Assembly (NCBI GenBank): GCA_021531865.1
Contig: JAFBIW010000002.1
Location: 1-64,000, forward strand
Source: Butyricicoccus pullicaecorum
GTDB lineage: Bacteria > Bacillota > Clostridia > Oscillospirales > Butyricicoccaceae
Direction of reading: 5' to 3'
DNA: 64,000 nucleotides
The notes below the pieces were generated by a model that worked only from the letters and a program-made list of their open reading frames with translations, made no database searches and was not told the DNA's origin. The translations under genes were made by a program, and so were the position numbers. Shown here one piece after another: positions 55,411 to 64,000 of this stretch (its first letter is position 1; every line of letters begins with the position of its first letter).

Positions 55411-55725
55411 TTATTTGCGCAGCCCGATGAGCAGGCATACGACGAGCGGGAGCGTCACGATCAGATTGATCCGGGAAAGCGCGGCGGCGGACAGGGCGTA
55501 CAGGCCGGTCAGCGTGCAGATCTCGATCAGCGCGAAGAGCACGACGGCGGCCACCGCGATCCAGTGCACGGCGCGGAACCAGACGCTTTCGTACTTTGCC
55601 GCGCCGTTGGCCACGCCGATGAAGCCCAGCAGCCGGGCAATCCACCCAAACCCGCCGGCAAACGGCGTGATGAGCAGCAGCACAAAGCCGGCGAGACAGG
55701 CGTAGAGGCCGGATTTATCGTTCAT
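55411..55725 (-). CDS. Small membrane protein in the purine operon
   Basis: A 104-residue protein with four hydrophobic stretches (LYACLAGFVLLLITPFAGG, WIARLLGFIGVA, WIAVAAVVLFALIEICTL, INLIVTLPLVVCLLIGL). Family not recognised. GAGGAGG precedes the ATG by 9 nt. It lies between the AICAR transformylase and purD genes. It may be a purine-related transporter component or an unrelated passenger. Confidence 0.65.
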   Translation of the reverse strand: MNDKSGLYACLAGFVLLLITPFAGGFGWIARLLGFIGVANGAAKYESVWFRAVHWIAVAAVVLFALIEICTLTGLYALSAAALSRINLIVTLPLVVCLLIGLRK

Positions 55726-55749
55726 CTGTCAGATCCTCCTCGGTCAGCG

Positions 55750-55776
55750 GCAGGGCGGGCGTATCCCCCGCCCTGC
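55750..55776. other. GC-rich hairpin between AICAR transformylase and the small membrane protein genes
   Basis: CAGGGCGGG (55751-55759) pairs with CCCGCCCTG (55767-55775). No T run follows on the minus strand, so it may slow or process the operon RNA rather than end it. Confidence 0.45.
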
Positions 55777-55790
55777 CCGCGATTTCGATT

Positions 55791-56969
55791 TTAATGATGG
55801 AACAGACGCGCGCCGGTGAAGGACATGACGATGCCGTACTTGTTGGCGGTCATGATGACGTGGTCGTCGCGGATCGAGCCGCCCGGCTGAACGATATACT
55901 GCACGCCCGACTTGCGCGCACGCTCGACGTTGTCACCGAACGGGAAGAACGCATCCGAGCCGACGGTCACACCCGACTGGGTTGCGATCCAGGCCTTCTT
56001 CTCTTCTGCCGTCAGCGGCTCGGGGCGAACCTTGAAGGTGTTCTGCCAAACGCCCTCGGCCAGAACGTCCTCGTACTCGTCGGACAGGTAAACGTCGATC
56101 GCGTTGTCGCGGTCGGGACGGCGGATGCCGTCAACGAATTGCAGGCCGAGCGCCTTGGGATGCTGGCGCAGATACCAGTTGTCGGCCTTCTGACCGGCCA
56201 GACGGGTGCAATGGATGCGGCTCTGCTGACCCGCGCCGACGCCGATGGCCTGACCGTCCTTGACATAGCAGACCGAGTTCGACTGGGTGTACTTCAGGGT
56301 GATGAGCGCGACGATCATGTCGATCTTGGCCGCCTCGGGCAGCTCCTTGTTGTCGGTCACGATGTTTCCGAGCATCTCGGCGTTGATCGCCAGATCATTG
56401 CGGCCCTGCTCAAAGGTGACGCCGAAGACGTCCTTGCACTCCTTGGCGGCGGGCACATAGTCGGGGTCGATCTGGACGACGTTGTAGTTGCCCTTCTTCT
56501 TGGTCTTGAGGATCTCGAGCGCCTCGTCGGTGTAGCCCGGCGCGATGACGCCGTCGGAAACCTCGCCCTTCAGGTAGTTCGCGGTCGCCGCGTCGCACAC
56601 GTCGGACAGCGCCGCCCAGTCGCCGTAGGAGCACAGACGGTCCGCGCCGCGCGCGCGGATATAGGCGCAGGCGATCGGAGACAGCGCGGCGTCCTCCTCG
56701 ACGAAGTAGATCTTCTTATCCACGTCGCTCAGGGGCAGGCCGACTGCCGCGCCCGCCGGGGAAACGTGCTTGAAGGAAGCGGCGGCCGGCAGGCCGGTGG
56801 CCGCCTTCAGCTCGCGCACGAGCTGCCAGGAGTTGAAGGCGTCCAGAAAGTTGATATAGCCCGGCTTGCCGTTGAGCACAGTGATCGGCAGGTCGGAGCC
56901 GTCCTTCATAAAGATACGGGACGGCTTCTGGTTGGGGTTGCAGCCATACTTTAAAGCGAATTCAGTCAT
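55791..56969 (-). CDS. AICAR transformylase, stand-alone (PurH C-terminal type)
   Basis: A 392-residue protein covering only the transformylase part of PurH (KYGCNPNQKPSRIF, ASFKHVSPAGAAVG, and a GGSIRDDHVI near the end). The N-terminal IMP cyclohydrolase domain of bifunctional PurH is absent. It formylates AICAR with 10-formyl-THF. The adjacent PurO-like gene upstream supplies ring closure. AAAGGA lies before the ATG. This split arrangement occurs in some Clostridia. Confidence 0.88.
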   Translation of the reverse strand: MTEFALKYGCNPNQKPSRIFMKDGSDLPITVLNGKPGYINFLDAFNSWQLVRELKAATGLPAAASFKHVSPAGAAVGLPLSDVDKKIYFVEEDAALSPIACAYIRARGADRLCSYGDWAALSDVCDAATANYLKGEVSDGVIAPGYTDEALEILKTKKKGNYNVVQIDPDYVPAAKECKDVFGVTFEQGRNDLAINAEMLGNIVTDNKELPEAAKIDMIVALITLKYTQSNSVCYVKDGQAIGVGAGQQSRIHCTRLAGQKADNWYLRQHPKALGLQFVDGIRRPDRDNAIDVYLSDEYEDVLAEGVWQNTFKVRPEPLTAEEKKAWIATQSGVTVGSDAFFPFGDNVERARKSGVQYIVQPGGSIRDDHVIMTANKYGIVMSFTGARLFHH

Positions 56970-57002
56970 GTCGGTTCCTTTCTTTCCGCGAAGCGGCGGG
57001 TG

Positions 57003-57740
57003 TTACTTGACGTGCTTGTTCTTGATGACGGTCTCGGTCTCGCCGGTGGCGGCGTCGATATAGCGCACGAAGAGCGAGATCTTGTTCTGCTCATTGAGGG
57101 ACTGCCACAGGGACTCGGCGTATTCCTCGATCGGCTGGTTGCCGACCAGAACGCACTTGGGCTCGCCGCGGAAGAAGGGCAGCGGGTCGCCGTCGCACAT
57201 GTAGGTGTGGATGAAGTGGCCGCGGCCCTTGACCGGCTTGTCGTACTCGAAGAAGTAGCGCTTGCAGGCCTCGGGGTCGGAGTGGAAGCTCTTGAGGATC
57301 GAGATGGCGTAGGAGCCGTCCTCATTCATAACGCCCGAAATACGGGAGGTGAAATTGGGTGCGTCCGGCTCAAATTCGCGGGTGCGCAGGGCCTCAATGT
57401 AGCTCTTGCCTTCGACCAGATAGTCACGGATGGTATCGGTCTGGTCGCCGTTCGTGACAATGGTCTTGCCGTCCACGGTGCGCACCGGATGGTAAATGAT
57501 CAGCGAGGGATCGGAGCACTTGGACGGATCGAACGCTTCGGTGCGGATGCCGTCCTCGGTCTCAACAAAGACGCGGTTGCGGCTGTTTTCGCTGCGGCCC
57601 ATGATGAAATAAACGAGCACGCGCTTTTTGCCGTCCTCCGAGCAGCCCAGCATCAGGCCGCGGCCCGGATAGGCGTTCGACTGCAGCTCGTCAGTCATAC
57701 GCAGGACGTTCGACATGTTGGATACAAACATATTGGACAT
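57003..57740 (-). CDS. purO: IMP cyclohydrolase, PurO type
   Basis: A 245-residue protein of the IMP_cyclohyd family best known from archaea (NAYPGRGLMLG, VYFIMGRSENSRNRVF, FTSRISGVM). It closes the ring of FAICAR to IMP, the last step of the pathway. It stands directly upstream of the stand-alone AICAR transformylase, so together they replace PurH. AAGGAAGGGG precedes the ATG. Confidence 0.87.
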   Translation of the reverse strand: MSNMFVSNMSNVLRMTDELQSNAYPGRGLMLGCSEDGKKRVLVYFIMGRSENSRNRVFVETEDGIRTEAFDPSKCSDPSLIIYHPVRTVDGKTIVTNGDQTDTIRDYLVEGKSYIEALRTREFEPDAPNFTSRISGVMNEDGSYAISILKSFHSDPEACKRYFFEYDKPVKGRGHFIHTYMCDGDPLPFFRGEPKCVLVGNQPIEEYAESLWQSLNEQNKISLFVRYIDAATGETETVIKNKHVK

Positions 57741-57771
57741 AATGGTGTTACCCCTTCCTTTTTCAGTTCTC

Positions 57772-58398
57772 TCAGGCTTCGATCATGACGCGGCCGTCCG
57801 CCACGCGGAGCTTGCCGTCACAGAACAGCGAGACGGCGCGCGGGAGCAGGATATGCTCGGCCTGCGCCATGACGCGCTTCTGGAGCACCTCGGGCGTGTC
57901 GCCCGGTTCGATCTCGACCGCCTTCTGCAAAATGATCGCGCCGCCATCAACCACCTCGGAAACGAAGTGGACGGTCGCGCCGGTGACCTTGACGCCCTTG
58001 GCGAGCGCGGCCTCATGCACGCGCAGGCCGTAATAGCCCTCGCCGCAGAAGGACGGGATCAGCGACGGATGGACGTTGATGATCCGGTTTTCCCACTGCT
58101 TGCAGAAGGAGTCGGGCAGGACGGTCATGAAGCCGGCCAGCACAATCAGGTCAATTTCGCGCTCCTCCAGAAGCTGAGAGAGCGCCGCGGCGTAGTCTTC
58201 CCCATCCGCAAAGTCCTTGCGGCGCAGCACGCCGGTCGGGATACCGGCCTTGGCCGCGCGCTCGAGCGCGAACGCATCCGGATTGGAGGAAAGCACGAAG
58301 CACAGGCGGCCGCGGGCGATCTCGCCCCGGCTCTTCGCGTCGATGAGCGCCTGTAAATTGGTTCCGCCGCCCGAAACCAAAACAGCAATATTCGTCAT
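57772..58398 (-). CDS. purN: Phosphoribosylglycinamide formyltransferase
   Basis: A 208-residue GAR transformylase. VLVSGGGTNLQALID at the start, the catalytic INVHPSLIPSF (Asn, His) near residue 105, and GATVHFVSEVVDGG. I take the ATG at 58398, 9 nt after GAGGT, over the one at 58407. Folate-dependent third step of the pathway. Confidence 0.94.
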   Translation of the reverse strand: MTNIAVLVSGGGTNLQALIDAKSRGEIARGRLCFVLSSNPDAFALERAAKAGIPTGVLRRKDFADGEDYAAALSQLLEEREIDLIVLAGFMTVLPDSFCKQWENRIINVHPSLIPSFCGEGYYGLRVHEAALAKGVKVTGATVHFVSEVVDGGAIILQKAVEIEPGDTPEVLQKRVMAQAEHILLPRAVSLFCDGKLRVADGRVMIEA

Positions 58399-58418
58399 AA
58401 TTTTCATACCTCAACGGG

Positions 58419-58446
58419 GAAAAGGCCGAAAATGACCGGCCTTTTC
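58419..58446 (-). terminator. Hairpin between purM and purN, possible partial terminator
   Basis: A 10-bp stem GAAAAGGCCG/CGGCCTTTTC (58419-58428 with 58437-58446). The minus-strand T run is only part of the stem plus CCCC, so termination is probably weak. It could tune purN and later genes. Confidence 0.5.
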
Positions 58447-58456
58447 AAAACTCTGT

Positions 58457-59494
58457 TCAGCGCAGGGAGATGCCCTTTTCGCCGGCGCGGCAAACGCCCA
58501 TGATGTAAGCCTTCTGACCGGCCGCCTCGATCGCGGCGACCGCCTTGTCGGCGTCCTCCTTGGCGACCGCCATAACCAGACCGACGCCCATGTTGAAGGT
58601 GTTGTACATATCGCGCAGCGGGATGTCGCCGGTCTTCTGGATCAGGTTGAAGATGGGCAGAACGGGCGCGGCGTTCATCTCGATGTCGGCGCAGATGCCC
58701 TCGGGCAGCATACGCGGGATGTTCTCGTAGAAGCCGCCGCCGGTGATGTGGCTAATGGCCTTGACGTCGGCCGCAGCGGTGACAGACTCGATGGTCTTGA
58801 CGTAAATCTTGGTCGGGGTCAGCAGCTCCTCGCCCAGCGTCTTGCCGAACTCGTCGATGTAGCGGGTGACCGACTTCTCATTGATACCCAGCGTCTTGCG
58901 CACCAGAGAGTAGCCGTTGGAATGGACGCCCGAGGAAGCCACGCCGATGATGACGTCGCCCTCCTGCACGCGGGAACCGTCGATCATCTTGGGCTTATCG
59001 ACGATACCGACCGAGAAACCTGCGACGTCGTACTCATCCACCGGATAGAAGCCGGGCATCTCAGCGGTCTCGCCGCCGATCAGGGCGCAGCCCGCCTGAC
59101 GGCAGCCCTCGGCGATGCCGATGACGATGTTGGCGACGCGGGACGGCACGTTCTTGCCAACCGCAATGTAATCGAGGAAGAACAGGGGCTTGGCGCCGCA
59201 GCAGGCGATGTCGTTGACGCACATCGCGACCGCGTCGATGCCGATGGTGTCATGCTTGTTCATCAGGAAGGCCAGCTTGAGCTTGGTGCCCACGCCGTCG
59301 GTGCCGGAGACCAGCACCGGCTCCTCCATGCCCTTGAAATCGGGTGCGAACAGGCCGCCGAATCCGCCCAGCGTGCCGATAACGCCCTTGGTAAAGGTGC
59401 TCTCGACATGGGGCTTCATCAGCTTGACGGCCTCATAACCGGCGACTACGTCAACACCGGCTGCCTTGTAGCTTTCAGAACGGCTCTCACTCAT
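58457..59494 (-). CDS. purM: Phosphoribosylformylglycinamidine cyclo-ligase
   Basis: A 345-residue AIR synthetase: [42 protein letters not shown] and [13 protein letters not shown]. It makes AIR from FGAM with ATP. The ATG at 59494 is 2 nt beyond the purF stop. Length is typical. Confidence 0.95.
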   Translation of the reverse strand: MSESRSESYKAAGVDVVAGYEAVKLMKPHVESTFTKGVIGTLGGFGGLFAPDFKGMEEPVLVSGTDGVGTKLKLAFLMNKHDTIGIDAVAMCVNDIACCGAKPLFFLDYIAVGKNVPSRVANIVIGIAEGCRQAGCALIGGETAEMPGFYPVDEYDVAGFSVGIVDKPKMIDGSRVQEGDVIIGVASSGVHSNGYSLVRKTLGINEKSVTRYIDEFGKTLGEELLTPTKIYVKTIESVTAAADVKAISHITGGGFYENIPRMLPEGICADIEMNAAPVLPIFNLIQKTGDIPLRDMYNTFNMGVGLVMAVAKEDADKAVAAIEAAGQKAYIMGVCRAGEKGISLR

Positions 59495-59496
59495 AA

Positions 59497-60951
59497 TCAA
59501 ATCTCACTTTCAAAGATATTTTTTTCGGCCTGCTCGGGAACCTCCATCGGGTAGGTGCCCGAGAAGCAGGCGTCGCAGAAATGCAGCTTGCAGCCGATGG
59601 CGATGCGGTGCGCGGCCTCGAGGGACAGGAAGCCCAGCGAGTCCACGCCGATGATCTCGCGCATCTCCTCCACCGTGCGGTTGTGGGCGAGCAGCATGCT
59701 GCGGTCAGGGATATCGGTACCGAAGAAACAGGGATGACGGAAGGGCGGCGCGGAGATGCGCATATGCACCTCGGCTGCGCCCGCGTCGCGGATCAGCTTG
59801 ACGAGACGGGCGCAGGTCGTACCGCGCACGATCGAATCGTCGACCATGATGACGCGCTTGCCCGCGACGGCCTCACGCAGAGCGTTGAGCTTCAGGCGCA
59901 CCGAACGCTCGCGCTTGGACTGCCCGGGCTGGATGAAGGTGCGGGCGATATAGCGGTTTTTAATGAGACCCACGCCGTACGGGATGCCCGAGCACTTGGC
60001 GTAGCCGATCGCGGCCGGAATGCCCGAATCGGGCACGCCGATGACGACGTCCGCGCCGACCGGATGCTCGATCGACAGGTACTTGCCGGCCTCCTGACGG
60101 GCGCGCTCGACCGAAGCGCCGTCGATGACCGAGTCGGGACGGGAGAAATAGATATACTCGAAGACGCAGGCTGCGGTCTCGGGCTTCTGGGGACAGTGGA
60201 GCGAACGGATCTCGCCGTCCTCCACGACGACGACCTCGCCCGGCTCGATGTCGCGGACGAACTCCGCGCCCAGTGCGTCGAACGCGCAGGATTCGGAGGC
60301 GAAGACGATGCAGCGTCCCAGACGGCCCATGCACAGCGGACGCATTCCGCGCGGGTCACGCGCGGCGATCAGCTTGCGGGGCGACATGATGCACAGGCTG
60401 TACGCGCCCTCGATCACGTTCATCGCGTTCAGCACGGCCTCCTCGATCGAGCCGCACTTGAGACGCTCGCGCACGATCGTGTAGACCAGCACCTCGGTGT
60501 CCGAGGACGAACGGAAGATGCCGCCGCCCAGCTCGATCTCGCGGCGCAGCTTGCCCGCGTTGACCAGATTGCCGTTGTGCGCAACGGCCAGATTGCCCTT
60601 GACATGGGTAATGGACAGGGGCTGCGCGTTCTCACGGGAGGGCTGGCCGGTGGTCGAATAGCGGACATGGCCGACGGCCATATTGCCCGGCATCCCGTCC
60701 AGAATCTCCTGCGAGAAGACCGAGCTGACCAGACCGACGTCCTTGTGGCACTTGAACACGCCGTTTTTGTTGACGACGATGCCGCAGGCCTCCTGCCCGC
60801 GGTGCTGCAGGGCGAACAGCGCGGTATAGGCCTCATGCGCCGGGCTGATCTCCTCGCCCTCGGGGACATAAATGCCGAAAACGCCGCATTCCTCATGCAC
60901 CGCGTCCCCGTCGAACGGGGTGCGCGGCAGATGCTTCATTTTATATTTCAT
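59497..60951 (-). CDS. purF: Amidophosphoribosyltransferase
   Basis: A 484-residue enzyme that commits PRPP to purine synthesis. The propeptide-like start precedes CGVFGIY (nucleophile Cys22). The PRPP loop is [13 protein letters not shown] (about 360-372), and there are cysteines for an Fe-S cluster near the end (CDACFSG). An internal ATG at 60939 is an alternative start. A paralogue is encoded directly upstream. Confidence 0.94.
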   Translation of the reverse strand: MKYKMKHLPRTPFDGDAVHEECGVFGIYVPEGEEISPAHEAYTALFALQHRGQEACGIVVNKNGVFKCHKDVGLVSSVFSQEILDGMPGNMAVGHVRYSTTGQPSRENAQPLSITHVKGNLAVAHNGNLVNAGKLRREIELGGGIFRSSSDTEVLVYTIVRERLKCGSIEEAVLNAMNVIEGAYSLCIMSPRKLIAARDPRGMRPLCMGRLGRCIVFASESCAFDALGAEFVRDIEPGEVVVVEDGEIRSLHCPQKPETAACVFEYIYFSRPDSVIDGASVERARQEAGKYLSIEHPVGADVVIGVPDSGIPAAIGYAKCSGIPYGVGLIKNRYIARTFIQPGQSKRERSVRLKLNALREAVAGKRVIMVDDSIVRGTTCARLVKLIRDAGAAEVHMRISAPPFRHPCFFGTDIPDRSMLLAHNRTVEEMREIIGVDSLGFLSLEAAHRIAIGCKLHFCDACFSGTYPMEVPEQAEKNIFESEI

Positions 60952-61068
60952 TCTGATAAAACCTCTGGAAAAAGGGTGCGGAGCGGACGGCGGAGTGGAA
61001 GGCCGCGCCCGCGCCGGGGATGGAAAGTCGAAAAGAAAATGGAAAAAAGGCAGCGGAACCGGTTGGAA

Positions 61069-62490
61069 TTACTCCTTGCCGTTCCAGCAGTAGGTGCAGA
61101 CCTGATCGCGGTCGAGACCGATGGCCTCGAGCAGGCCGTCGAGCGACTGGTAGCCCAGCGAGCTGAAGCCAAACTTCTCGCAGATCGAACGCAGCATGCA
61201 CTGGCCGCGCTCGGTGTCGGCGTTGGCATACTCGTCCAGATGCTTCTGACCCTCGTCGCCCTCCAGCTCCTGCACGGTGCGGCGGGCGAGCAGCTCCATC
61301 TCGGAATTGCTCGAGGAGAAGTTCAGGTACTTGCAGCCATACATGATGGGCGGGCAGGCCGAGCGCATGTGGACTTCCTTCGCGCCGCTCTCATAGAGGA
61401 ATTCAACAGTCTCGCGAAGCTGGGTGCCGCGCACAATCGAGTCGTCCACGAACAGCAGCTTCTTGCCCTCGATCAGCTCGGGCACCGGGATCTGCTTCAT
61501 CTTGGCAACCTGATTGCGGATCTTCTGGTTCTGCGGCATGAAGGAGCGCGGCCAGGTCGGGGTGTACTTGATGAAGGGACGGGCGAACGGGATATTAGAC
61601 TTGTTCGCGTAGCCGATCGCGTGCGGGACGCCGGAATCGGGCACGCCCGCGACATAATCGACGTCCTGCGCCAGGCCGCGCGCCTTGTCGTCGCGCGCCA
61701 TGATCTCGCCGTTGCGGTAGCGCATGACCTCGACGTTAACGCCCTGATAGTTGGAGTTCGGATAGCCGTAATACGTCCACAGGAAGGAGCAGATCTTCAT
61801 GTCCTTCCCGGCGGGCGAAACGGTCTCGTAGCCATCCGCCGTGACCTTGACGATCTCGCGCGGCCCCAGCTCGTAGGCGTCCTCATAGCCCAGCTTGTGA
61901 TAAGCGAAGGACTCGAAGGAGACGCAGCAGCCGTCCTCGTTCTTGCCGATGAGCACCGGCAGGCGGCCCAGACGGTCGCGCGCGGCGTAGATGCCGTCCT
62001 TGGTCAGCACCAGAATGGTAGCCGAGCCGTCGATCAGCTCCTGCGCGTGCAGGATGCCCGAAACGAGATCCTCCTTCTGATTGATGAGCGCGGCGGTCAG
62101 CTCGACCGAGTTGACCTTGCCCGAGCTCATGGCCATGAACTGATGGCCGTGGTCGGAAAAATACCGGGAGACCAGCTCCTCGGCGTTGTTGATGATGCCG
62201 ACGGTGGTCAGCGCATACAGGCCGAGGTGGGACCGCACGAGCAGCGGCTGGGGATCGGTATCGCTGATGCAGCCGATGCCGCTGCAGCCGTGGAAGTCGC
62301 GCAGGTCGTTCTCAAACTTGGTGCGGAAGGGGGTGTTCTCGATGTTGTGGATCTGTCGCTGGAAACCGGACTCCTCATCATAGATGATCATGCCGCCCCT
62401 GCGGGTGCCCAGATGGGAGTGGTAATCCACTCCGAAAAAGATATCCATGACGCAGTCCTGCTTGGAAATTGCGCCGAAAAAGCCGCCCAT
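61069..62490 (-). CDS. PurF-like amidophosphoribosyltransferase paralogue lacking the nucleophile Cys
   Basis: A 473-residue PurF homologue. It begins MGGFFGAISKQDC, so the catalytic cysteine that follows Met or a propeptide in PurF (CGVFG) is replaced by Gly. The phosphoribosyltransferase part keeps [14 protein letters not shown] and GVPDSGVPHAIGYA. C-terminal cysteines (CTYCWNGKE) suggest an Fe-S cluster. It may use free ammonia, a glutaminase partner, or act in regulation. AAGGAGG is 4 nt before the ATG. It sits between purC and purF. Confidence 0.85.
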   Translation of the reverse strand: MGGFFGAISKQDCVMDIFFGVDYHSHLGTRRGGMIIYDEESGFQRQIHNIENTPFRTKFENDLRDFHGCSGIGCISDTDPQPLLVRSHLGLYALTTVGIINNAEELVSRYFSDHGHQFMAMSSGKVNSVELTAALINQKEDLVSGILHAQELIDGSATILVLTKDGIYAARDRLGRLPVLIGKNEDGCCVSFESFAYHKLGYEDAYELGPREIVKVTADGYETVSPAGKDMKICSFLWTYYGYPNSNYQGVNVEVMRYRNGEIMARDDKARGLAQDVDYVAGVPDSGVPHAIGYANKSNIPFARPFIKYTPTWPRSFMPQNQKIRNQVAKMKQIPVPELIEGKKLLFVDDSIVRGTQLRETVEFLYESGAKEVHMRSACPPIMYGCKYLNFSSSNSEMELLARRTVQELEGDEGQKHLDEYANADTERGQCMLRSICEKFGFSSLGYQSLDGLLEAIGLDRDQVCTYCWNGKE

Positions 62491-62533
62491 AGGCCCTCCT
62501 TAAAATGATTTTGGAAATTTGGAATGATTGAAC

Positions 62534-63244
62534 TTACTTGCCGAGCAGACGGCGCGCCATCTCCTGATACGCACCCTCTACGTTGCCGAGGTCGCGGCGG
62601 AAGCGGTCCTTGTCCAGCTTTTCGCCGGTCTTGACGTCCCAGAAGCGGCAGGTATCGGGCGAGATCTCGTCGGCCAGCACGATGGTGCCGTCGGACAGCT
62701 TGCCGAACTCGAGCTTGAAGTCAACGAGCGTGATGCCGCACTCGAGCAGGGTCTTCTTGAGGAAATCATTGACCGCGAAGGCGTACTTCTTGATCAGCTC
62801 GATCTCTTCCTTGGTCGCCAGCTTCAGCGCGATCGCGTGGTAGTCGTTGATCAGCGGGTCGCCCAGATCGTCGTTCTTGTAGGAGAACTCGATGGTCGGC
62901 TCGTCGAATACGATGCCCTCCTCAACGCCGTAGCGCTTGGCGAAGGAACCGGCGGAAATGTTGCGGATGATGACCTCGAGCGGGACGATGGAGACCTTCT
63001 TGACAGCGGTCTCACGCTCAGACAGCTCCTCAACGAAGTGAGTCGGCACGCCGGCCTCCTCCAGCTTGCGCATCAGGTGGTTCGTCATCTGGTTGTTGAT
63101 GATGCCCTTGCCCGAGATGGTGCCCTTCTTGACGCCGTTGAACGCGGTGGCGTCGTCCTTGTAGTCCACGATTACGATGTTCGGATCGTCGGTCGCAAAT
63201 ACCTTCTTGGCCTTGCCCTCGTAAAGCTGTTCCTTCTTCTGCAT
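62534..63244 (-). CDS. purC: Phosphoribosylaminoimidazole-succinocarboxamide synthase
   Basis: A 236-residue SAICAR synthetase: [35 protein letters not shown] and [12 protein letters not shown]. The ATG at 63244 has AAAGGAG 9 nt upstream; another ATG two codons earlier is only 3 nt away. It follows purE by about 55 bp. Confidence 0.95.
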   Translation of the reverse strand: MQKKEQLYEGKAKKVFATDDPNIVIVDYKDDATAFNGVKKGTISGKGIINNQMTNHLMRKLEEAGVPTHFVEELSERETAVKKVSIVPLEVIIRNISAGSFAKRYGVEEGIVFDEPTIEFSYKNDDLGDPLINDYHAIALKLATKEEIELIKKYAFAVNDFLKKTLLECGITLVDFKLEFGKLSDGTIVLADEISPDTCRFWDVKTGEKLDKDRFRRDLGNVEGAYQEMARRLLGK

Positions 63245-63304
63245 GTTCATACGCTCCTTTGTGTGTCTATCTATGGTTTATTTTTTTTGCAAACAAAACG
63301 GAAT

Positions 63305-63796
63305 TTACGCGAACTGCGCGCGTACCTTGGCGTCCTTGGCCTCGACCTCAGCGGCCATCTCGGCCTTGAAATCGTCGAGCTTCTGCGCCAGTTCGTCGTC
63401 GGACAGCGCCAGCATCTGCACAGCCAGAATGGCCGCGTTGTCCGCGCCGTCGACCGCCACGCAGGCGACCGGAATGCCCTTGGGCATCTGCACCATGGAC
63501 AGCAGGCTGTCCAAGCCGCCCATCATCGAGGTCTTGATCGGCACGCCGATGACCGGCAGGGTCGTATAGGCCGCGATGACGCCGCCCAGATGGGCCGCCT
63601 TGCCCGCCGCCGCGATGATGACGCCGAAGCCGTCCGCGCGGGCGTTCTTCGCCAGCGTCTCAGCCGCCGCCGGGGTGCGGTGCGCCGAAACGACGCGCAC
63701 CTCATAGGGCACGCCGAATGCGCCGAGGCGCTTCATGCAGCCCTCCATCACGCCCAGATCGCTGTCCGAGCCCATGACGATACAAACCTTCTTCAT
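63305..63796 (-). CDS. purE: N5-carboxyaminoimidazole ribonucleotide mutase
   Basis: A 163-residue PurE: MGSDSDLGVMEGC at the start, VVSAHRTP, and AAAGKAAHLGGVIA in the active site. It carboxylates or rearranges AIR products to CAIR. No purK is adjacent, so it may be the class II type using CO2, which cannot be told from these motifs with certainty. AGGAGG precedes the ATG. Confidence 0.93.
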   Translation of the reverse strand: MKKVCIVMGSDSDLGVMEGCMKRLGAFGVPYEVRVVSAHRTPAAAETLAKNARADGFGVIIAAAGKAAHLGGVIAAYTTLPVIGVPIKTSMMGGLDSLLSMVQMPKGIPVACVAVDGADNAAILAVQMLALSDDELAQKLDDFKAEMAAEVEAKDAKVRAQFA

Positions 63797-64000
63797 AACG
63801 TCCTCCTGATATCATCTAAAATTTATTTTGGACTAAAAAATAAAATGCAGGAGTGGGTTTCCTCCCCTTCCTGCAAGTTGTTAAAAGTATGCAATTTGAC
63901 CCAGAGAAACCGAGCCGCCGTTCCAGAACGCGGTACTTTTGGGTACGACTGCGCGGCCGCAGGACTGACATAAACCGATCCGCAGAACCGAAAGCATATC
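63797..64000 (-). promoter_or_regulatory. purE leader with attenuator-like hairpin
   Basis: On the minus strand GCAGGA (63869-63874) pairs with TCCTGC (63847-63852), with an inner GGGG/CCC helix, followed by ATTTTATTTTTT (63834-63846). It precedes the purE ribosome site, so it can only be a conditional terminator. No purine, ZTP or PRPP riboswitch core was recognised in the 120 nt above it; the sequence is cut by the window edge. Confidence 0.5.

Overview
The window looks like chromosome of a GC-rich, anaerobic Clostridia-type Firmicute, perhaps of the Oscillospiraceae/Butyricicoccaceae neighbourhood. Supporting signs are strong Shine-Dalgarno sites, the electron-bifurcating NfnAB pair, LL-diaminopimelate aminotransferase (DapL), an ANTAR regulator beside glutamine synthetase, a large serine recombinase, and PurO-type IMP cyclohydrolase. 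The species assignment is an inference; no rRNA gene is present.

Layout: 1-489 is the end of an IS3-family insertion sequence, cut by the window edge. 513-5093 is a sucrose PTS operon (scrA-scrB, leftward) with a divergence-free LacI regulator and a perfect operator palindrome. 5301-10839 holds a K+/H+ antiporter, a DUF1015 protein, a uridine-kinase-like protein and a PIG-L deacetylase. 10948-16132 holds tRNA-Gln, then a rightward run glnA - ANTAR regulator - pyrG - dapL, with an ANTAR-type attenuator leader. 16191-20416 holds yitT, tRNA-Arg(CCG) followed by an odd duplicated tRNA tail with a foldable element, an alanine/Na+ symporter and a glycosyltransferase. 20757-34599 is housekeeping and redox: amidase-like protein, nfnAB, HAD/map, ddh, EamA transporter, thioredoxin system, sulfite-reductase-like protein, MATE pump, YoaK, ferritin, NlpC/P60-like protein.

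About 34.65-51.9 kb is foreign DNA of lower and patchy GC. The core is a 15.5-kb integrative mobilizable element between two GAGACGGT cores (36416 and 51887). It carries a large serine recombinase, a MobV relaxase, a primase/helicase pair, XRE regulators and a rightward defence operon: XRE - membrane protein - type III Mod - Res - a 903-residue protein joining an Mrr-like nuclease to a STAND NTPase. The element sits in the 3' end of rlmD. Both rlmD and the recombinase gene run on through the core, in the same frame, into homologous 94-codon tails, so integration and excision should swap the C-termini of the two proteins. A broken XRE/membrane regulator, a DUF6061-like gene and about 450 bp of non-coding DNA lie to the left and may be remnants of an earlier insertion.

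51.6-64 kb: after rlmD comes a leftward purine operon, purE-purC-(PurF paralogue)-purF-purM-purN-purO-AICAR transformylase-(membrane protein)-purD-(YbjN-like). It makes IMP from PRPP with a split PurH and two PurF-like proteins, one of which lacks the catalytic cysteine.
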